Origin: Paraburkholderia ribeironis
Lineage (GTDB): Bacteria; Pseudomonadota; Gammaproteobacteria; Burkholderiales; Burkholderiaceae
DNA: 55,548 nt
Assembly: GCF_900019265.1 (NCBI RefSeq)
Contig: NZ_CYGX02000024.1
Location: forward strand, 1-55,548
Direction: 5' to 3'
Part shown: positions 51,708-55,548 of the stretch, in pieces
Numbering within the stretch: the first letter of the stretch is position 1
Layout: each line of letters begins with the position of its first letter
Translations under genes and position numbers: made by a program
Notes under the pieces: generated by a model
Seen by the model: only the letters and a program-made list of their open reading frames with translations
Database searches by the model: none
Told to the model about the DNA's origin: nothing

Positions 51708-52664
51708 ATGCTACCTCCCTTGCTTCACACATTGCGCCTGCCGGTCATCGCATCGCCGATGCTGATCGCCAGCTATCCAGAGATGGTTCTGGCGCAATGC
51801 AAAGCCGGAATCGTGGGCGCGTTCCCGGCGTTGAACGCGCGTCCCAGCGCGCAGCTTGCTGACTGGATCGATCAGTTCGATACCGAACTGGCGGCGTATC
51901 GTGCCGCGCATCCTGATGCGCCGCTCGGACCCTACGCGGTGAACCAGATTTGTCACCAGTCCAATGACCGGCTCGACGTCGACCTGAGCATCTGCATCGA
52001 GCGCCGCGTGCCCATACTCATCACCAGCCTGCGTGCGCCGCCACGCGCAATCGTTGACGCAGTGCACGCCTATGGCGGCATTATCCTGCACGATGTGACG
52101 ACGGTACGCCATGCGCATAAGGCTCTCGAAGCCGGTGTCGATGGATTGATCCTGGTCGCAGCCGGTGCCGGCGGACATGCGGGTACGTTGTCGCCGTTTG
52201 CGCTGGTGGCCGAAGTGCGGCGTTTTTTCGACGGCTTCCTGGTTCTGTCGGGCGCGATTGCTACCGGCGCGTCCGTGTGCGCAGCGCTTGCGCTCGGTGC
52301 CGACTGTGCGTATATCGGTACGCGCTTTCTTGCCTCGTGTGAGGCGAACATCGCGACGCGCTACAAACAGACCATTGTCGACGCGCAAGCCGCCGATATC
52401 ATCTACACCGACGCTTTCACGGGTGTTCACGGCAACTACCTGAGGCAGAGCATCGAGGCGGCCGGCTTCGATCCGTCAAATCTGCCGCGACCAGACGGGC
52501 TCGCGATGGATTTTTCGGCCTCTTCCGGTGCGAAACAATGGCGTGATATCTGGGGTGCTGGGCAGGGCGTCGGGTCGATGGACGCGGTACTCAGCGTGGC
52601 GGATATCGTTACGCAACTCGACACCGAGTACCGTGCCGCACGCAACCGTCTCATCGCGTGGTGA
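51708..52664 (+). CDS. Nitronate monooxygenase-family flavoenzyme
   Basis: FMN-dependent TIM-barrel protein of 318 residues, starting one base after the fusion gene stop. Landmarks are LPVIASPMLIASYPEMVLAQCKAG at the start, GGIILHDVTTVRHAHKALEAGVDGLILVAAGAGGHAG, LSGAIATGASVCAALALGADCAYIGTRFLA and TGVHGNYL. Family members oxidise alkyl nitronates or 3-nitropropionate, but many act in other pathways, including enoyl reduction and aromatic tailoring. A role in a ring-oxidation step is possible here; it is not shown. Confidence 0.88.
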   Translation: MLPPLLHTLRLPVIASPMLIASYPEMVLAQCKAGIVGAFPALNARPSAQLADWIDQFDTELAAYRAAHPDAPLGPYAVNQICHQSNDRLDVDLSICIERRVPILITSLRAPPRAIVDAVHAYGGIILHDVTTVRHAHKALEAGVDGLILVAAGAGGHAGTLSPFALVAEVRRFFDGFLVLSGAIATGASVCAALALGADCAYIGTRFLASCEANIATRYKQTIVDAQAADIIYTDAFTGVHGNYLRQSIEAAGFDPSNLPRPDGLAMDFSASSGAKQWRDIWGAGQGVGSMDAVLSVADIVTQLDTEYRAARNRLIAW

Positions 52665-52670
52665 TCAGTT

Positions 52671-53351
52671 ATGCGAACTGTCTATGGATGTGCGGCGAGC
52701 CTGCCGCCCGGGGTCGAACCGGCAATCGCAGCCTATCGGTATGAAATCTTCGTGCGACAGAAGGGATGGCCGTTGTCGTGCTGCGCGCCGTTCGAGCGCG
52801 ATCGGTTCGACCGTATCGACACGCGGTATGTCGCCGCGTTAGACAATCATGATGCTGTTTGCGGTTGCGCCCGCTTGCTTGCGACGCATCGGCCCTACCT
52901 GCTCTCGGAAGTGTTTTCCGATGTGTTGGGTGGCGTCGCGTTACCGAACTCCAAAACGGTCGTCGAACTGTCGCGCTTTGCCGCAAGGCCGCCACCGTCA
53001 CATTCGCTCGACGCACGCCAAACCAGGCAACTGACCCGCGCGCTGCTAGCCGCCTGCGTCCAGTGTGCAGTGGAGCAGGGCGCGACGCGGATTATCACTT
53101 TGTCCCCGCTCGGCGTCGAGCGACTGTTGCATCGAATGGGCGTGAACGCCAGTCGGGCAGGACCACCGCTAACCATTGCTGGCAAGCAGATGTTCGTCTG
53201 CTGGATCGAACTCGACGAAACCACGCGTTCTGCATTGGGTGTGATCTCCGCGGCTCGCGTGACGTCAAGACCGCGTTCCCTGACGACGCGCCATGGCGAC
53301 GCGCACCCTGATCACGTCCACGCAGGGGCGACTATGCAGGTACGGGTATGA
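52671..53351 (+). CDS. LuxI-family acyl-homoserine-lactone synthase
   Basis: A 226-residue signal synthase. All core residues of the family are in place: Arg23, Phe27 and Trp33 (YRYEIFVRQKGW), Asp47 and Asp50 (FDRID), Arg68 (CARLL), Phe82, Glu99 and Arg102 (VVELSRFA). It uses S-adenosylmethionine and an acyl donor (ACP or CoA). Because it lies in an operon with CoA-ester enzymes and PheA, an acyl-CoA or aroyl-CoA donor is worth considering. A 25-residue C-terminal tail is extra. It overlaps the pheA start by four bases and lies in the operon that LuxR should activate, which gives a positive loop. Confidence 0.93.
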   Translation: MRTVYGCAASLPPGVEPAIAAYRYEIFVRQKGWPLSCCAPFERDRFDRIDTRYVAALDNHDAVCGCARLLATHRPYLLSEVFSDVLGGVALPNSKTVVELSRFAARPPPSHSLDARQTRQLTRALLAACVQCAVEQGATRIITLSPLGVERLLHRMGVNASRAGPPLTIAGKQMFVCWIELDETTRSALGVISAARVTSRPRSLTTRHGDAHPDHVHAGATMQVRV

Positions 53352-54190
53352 GCTGCTTCAAGCGGCCTTTGCAAGCACAAGGCGTGGTGGCCTACCTCGG
53401 TCCGCAGGGGACTTACTGCGAAACTGCGATGCAGCAGCGGTTTGGCCTGATGGTCAGGACACTGAGTTGTGACACCGTTGATGCCGCCTGTCAGGCGCTC
53501 GTCGCGAGACAAGCGCAGTATGCCGTCTTGCCGCTTGAAAACTCTACTGAAGGTGTTGTCACCCGCACCCTGGATGTGCTCTACGACTTTCCGTTTCCGA
53601 TCATCGGCGAGATCGTGCTGCCGATTCACCATTGTCTGTTGACGAAAAGCGGCTCGCTGCACGACGTCACGCGCATTTGCGGACACCAGCAAGCGCTTGC
53701 ACAATGTCGCCGTTGGCTCAGCTTGCATGGCCGCGGCATTTCGCTCGAAGCGGTTGCCAGCGCGGGCGTTGCAGCGCGCCTGGCGGCTACCGAACCTGAT
53801 CATGCGGCGGTGGCCGGCGCACAAGCGGCTCAACATTACGGGCTGCGCGCGGTCGTTGAGGGAATCGAGGATGAGGCGGACAACCGGACCCGCTTTGCTG
53901 TGCTAGGCGGCGCGGGACCGGCGGCTACGGGATTCGATTGCACCACGGTGATCGTTTCACTGGCGAATGTGCCAGGAGCGCTTGTCGATGTACTGACACC
54001 GTTTGCCCGACACGGCGTGTCCGTGTTGCGGCTCGCATCCCGTCCCGCGCATGGTTCGGGCTGGAACTACCGCTTTTATCTTGATCTGATGGGTCATCGC
54101 GACGATCCACCATTGAGCGCCGCACTTACCGAGATTCGGCATTCGATGCGCGAGATCCGGATGCTCGGTTCGTATCCACGCGCGGCGTAA
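53348..54190 (+). CDS. pheA: Prephenate dehydratase with ACT domain
   Basis: A 280-residue enzyme converting prephenate to phenylpyruvate. The catalytic domain has AYLGPQGTYCETA, LPLENSTEGVVTRTLD and the conserved Thr-Arg-Phe (residues 181-183) in DNRTRFAVLG. The ACT domain follows: PGALVDVLTPFARHGVSVLRL with the GALV motif at 210-213. The usual ESRP motif, part of the phenylalanine site, reads ASRP (230-233). No chorismate mutase domain is present. As last gene of the quorum operon it would push chorismate flux to phenylalanine and phenylacetate, the precursor of tropolone-type compounds. Confidence 0.93.
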   Translation: MSCFKRPLQAQGVVAYLGPQGTYCETAMQQRFGLMVRTLSCDTVDAACQALVARQAQYAVLPLENSTEGVVTRTLDVLYDFPFPIIGEIVLPIHHCLLTKSGSLHDVTRICGHQQALAQCRRWLSLHGRGISLEAVASAGVAARLAATEPDHAAVAGAQAAQHYGLRAVVEGIEDEADNRTRFAVLGGAGPAATGFDCTTVIVSLANVPGALVDVLTPFARHGVSVLRLASRPAHGSGWNYRFYLDLMGHRDDPPLSAALTEIRHSMREIRMLGSYPRAA

Positions 54191-54197
54191 GCCGACC

Positions 54198-54218
54198 ATG
54201 GTCCTTCCCGGGGACCAT
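54198..54218. terminator. Hairpin after pheA
   Basis: ATGGTCC, seven-base loop, GGACCAT: a perfect 7-bp stem beginning eight bases after the pheA stop, followed by TTCGC rather than a T-run. Probable end of the quorum-controlled operon. Confidence 0.45.
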
Positions 54219-54655
54219 TTCGCATCCCGACGAACCCGGCTCCGTTTGCATTTGAAACGCTGCGCGTCCAGATTAAGTAGGTTCACAAATAGATCTTTCT
54301 CTTCCATCTTTTCCCCGTTCGATCTGCCGCCTCGCCTGGCACGGATCCTGTTGGGTCGTGTATGCCCATGCCATGTCCACGATCTCACAATTTCATTGGG
54401 GTTCGACCTATCAGGCACAGTGAATGCTCTACCTGCATCGGGTCATTGCCAACTGTGGAGGGATCGCGCAGAGGCACGCCGGACGGCGATTCCGGCCACC
54501 AGTCCAGATCGGCCACGAAGATGGCGGGCGTCTTCATAGCTCAAAGGCTTAGGATAGAAAAGCTGGTACACGGCTCCCCATTGCCGTGGCGGAACCGTGG
54601 GCGAACAGGCCGAACCGCGGCTCATTTCGATGAGCACTCCGTAAGGGGATGGCAG
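54219..54655. other. Intergenic region with a possible VOC-protein remnant
   Basis: The minus strand between about 54443 and 54680 can encode HYVHLPSPYGVLIEMSRG, which looks like the last strand of a glyoxalase/VOC-type protein, but the upstream part is antisense to the next gene. It may be the tail of a lost gene. Nothing else was recognised. Confidence 0.3.
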
Positions 54656-55548
54656 ATGAACATAGTGAATGGAAGGACTTGGCGAAACGGTCCGAAGCGT
54701 GTTGGAATCTTCAGGCAGACCGGGCTTCCGCGTTCGGGTGCAGGTAGCCCCGATGCAGACATCAATACCGCACAGCCTTCGCGAGGCAGACGCCTTGCGC
54801 TTTGGGCTGCGTCGGCAAGCGCGTTGGCTGTCGCGGTCATGGGTATCGTCGCGCGTAGCGATCGGTTCGACGATGATCAGGCGCTCGGGATCATCGGAAC
54901 AACGTCGCCAGCGCAACACAAGACTTGGTCCGGGCATGTCGCGCTGCCGCCGTCGCCTCCCGCTCGCGCAACCCCGGTTGGCAGTGCTGACCTCGCCCCG
55001 CCTGTGTCTTCCGCTCCGTCCGATCACGGCGCTGAAGCTACTCTGGATTCTGCCGCGCCGCAGTCGGTTACACGAGGGCCCGATCACGCAAGCTATGCCG
55101 CCACGCAGAATCGCCGCCACTCGGCGCCGTATGTGAGAGCAATCAAGCGGCATGCGAGCGGGATCACCCTGCCCACATCGCCGACGCCACAAGCGTCTTC
55201 GTCCGTTCATGTCGCGGGATCATCGTCAGTTCCTGCGCGGGGACCTGCAATTAGCAATGCTGAACATGCCCCAGCCGTGTCTTCCGCTTCGCTCGATCAC
55301 CGCGGTGCACCTTCTCCGAATACTCGCGGTACACCTTCTCGGAATTCTGCTTCACTGCGGCTGGTTCAAGGACAGCCTGCAGGCGCTCACGGAGGAGGTG
55401 GTTTGGGCGCGGGCGGTTCGGGGGTAGGCACAGCCGGTTCGGGTGCGGGCGGTTCGGGTGCGGGCAGCTCGGGTGCGGGCAGCTCGGGTGCAGGCGCAGC
55501 CGGTTCGGGCGCACGCGGCTCGGGTGCAGGTGCAGCCGGTTCGGGCGC
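54656..55548 (+). CDS. Membrane-anchored protein with Gly/Ser/Ala repeats (3' end beyond window)
   Basis: The frame starts at ATG 54656 after AAGGGG and stays open to the window end (297 codons). Residues 50-67 form a membrane helix (LALWAASASALAVAVMGIVA) after a basic N-terminus, so the rest lies outside the inner membrane. Residues 80-250 are a disordered Pro/Ser/Ala/His-rich region. From about residue 255 the chain becomes repeats of GSGAG, with variants GSSGAG and GTAGSG. No family is recognised. The pattern suggests an envelope-spanning spacer or a surface protein. Confidence 0.7.
   Translation, partial: MNIVNGRTWRNGPKRVGIFRQTGLPRSGAGSPDADINTAQPSRGRRLALWAASASALAVAVMGIVARSDRFDDDQALGIIGTTSPAQHKTWSGHVALPPSPPARATPVGSADLAPPVSSAPSDHGAEATLDSAAPQSVTRGPDHASYAATQNRRHSAPYVRAIKRHASGITLPTSPTPQASSSVHVAGSSSVPARGPAISNAEHAPAVSSASLDHRGAPSPNTRGTPSRNSASLRLVQGQPAGAHGGGGLGAGGSGVGTAGSGAGGSGAGSSGAGSSGAGAAGSGARGSGAGAAGSG
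55435..55548 (+). repeat. GC-rich tandem repeat encoding Gly-Ser-Gly-Ala units
   Basis: Variants of GGTTCGGGTGCGGGC (15 bases) and shorter forms run to the window end, each in frame with the open gene. The array probably continues beyond the window. Slippage in it would change spacer length without breaking the frame. Confidence 0.75.

Noticed and set aside
55251..55514. Pro/His-rich repeat protein on the minus strand
   Set aside because: It is the antisense reading of the Gly/Ser/Ala repeat array of the plus-strand gene.
1..55548. tRNA or rRNA genes
   Set aside because: No stretch with a convincing T-loop plus acceptor stem or rRNA-like conserved sequence was seen by eye; a covariance-model search could still find one.

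Overview
The window looks like chromosome, chromid or megaplasmid DNA from a GC-rich beta-proteobacterium of the Burkholderiaceae (Burkholderia, Paraburkholderia or Caballeronia type). The signs are the strong G/C bias at third codon positions, a polyhydroxyalkanoate synthase, the C-terminal end of a Burkholderia-type porin, SUF genes of the SufU/SufT kind, an EmrAB-NodT tripartite pump and a LuxI/LuxR pair. This placement rests on gene families and composition, not on a database search. No rRNA, tRNA, CRISPR array, intact insertion sequence or replication origin was found.

Positions 1-12 kb hold mixed accessory genes, mostly on the minus strand. They are an MFS exporter cut by the window edge, a DUF1289 protein, a Ni/Co efflux pair (dmeR-dmeF) with two G-tract operators, an AraC regulator with an SDR and an APC permease, a DUF899 protein, a lipoprotein with a guanyl-RNase fold that lacks both catalytic residues, and small hypothetical genes.

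Positions 11.7-18.2 kb hold phaC and then a scarred stretch: a transposase remnant, a porin without its N-terminal part, a phosphotransferase without its C-terminus, an aminotransferase without its N-terminal half, and an aromatic amine dehydrogenase operon (aauB-mauE-mauD) whose catalytic small-subunit gene stops after about ten codons. The simplest reading is that a 1.5-kb foreign block (about 14,355-15,855) was joined between porin and aauA; an assembly chimera is the alternative.

Positions 18.3-29.8 kb hold a metallo-hydrolase with a ferredoxin-like N-terminus and an apparent frameshift, SDR and BON proteins, a membrane-anchored receiver-like protein, a Tat-exported flavin amine oxidase coupled to a cytochrome c, an ECF sigma factor with a membrane protein and a ferredoxin, and a Tat-exported intradiol dioxygenase-like protein.

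Positions 29.9-36.5 kb hold a compact SUF operon (Rrf2 regulator, sufB, C, D, S, U, T and a Rieske ferredoxin). It lies behind a perfect 9-bp inverted repeat that is the likely operator. After it come a lipoprotein, an ACT-domain regulator and a LysR fragment.

Positions 38.8-54.2 kb are the most interesting part. A tripartite efflux pump borders a set of genes that reads as a quorum-sensing-controlled biosynthetic cluster fed by the shikimate/phenylalanine route. The minus-strand arm has DAHP synthase, a NagGH-like ring hydroxylase with its Rieske ferredoxin, two DUF1330 proteins and a NicC-like flavin hydroxylase. The plus-strand arms have a hot-dog thioesterase and an acyl-CoA-dehydrogenase-like/thioesterase fusion, nitronate monooxygenase, LuxI and prephenate dehydratase; LuxR is divergent from these. 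Three CTG-N10-CAG lux-box-like sites lie in the two intergenic regions. The combination of DAHP synthase, prephenate dehydratase, an atypical acyl-CoA dehydrogenase, thioesterase and flavin hydroxylase is the enzyme set known from bacterial tropolone and tropodithietic-acid pathways. My leading hypothesis is therefore a quorum-controlled tropolone-type or related phenylacetate-derived metabolite with its own exporter. The window ends inside a membrane-anchored protein with Gly/Ser/Ala repeats.
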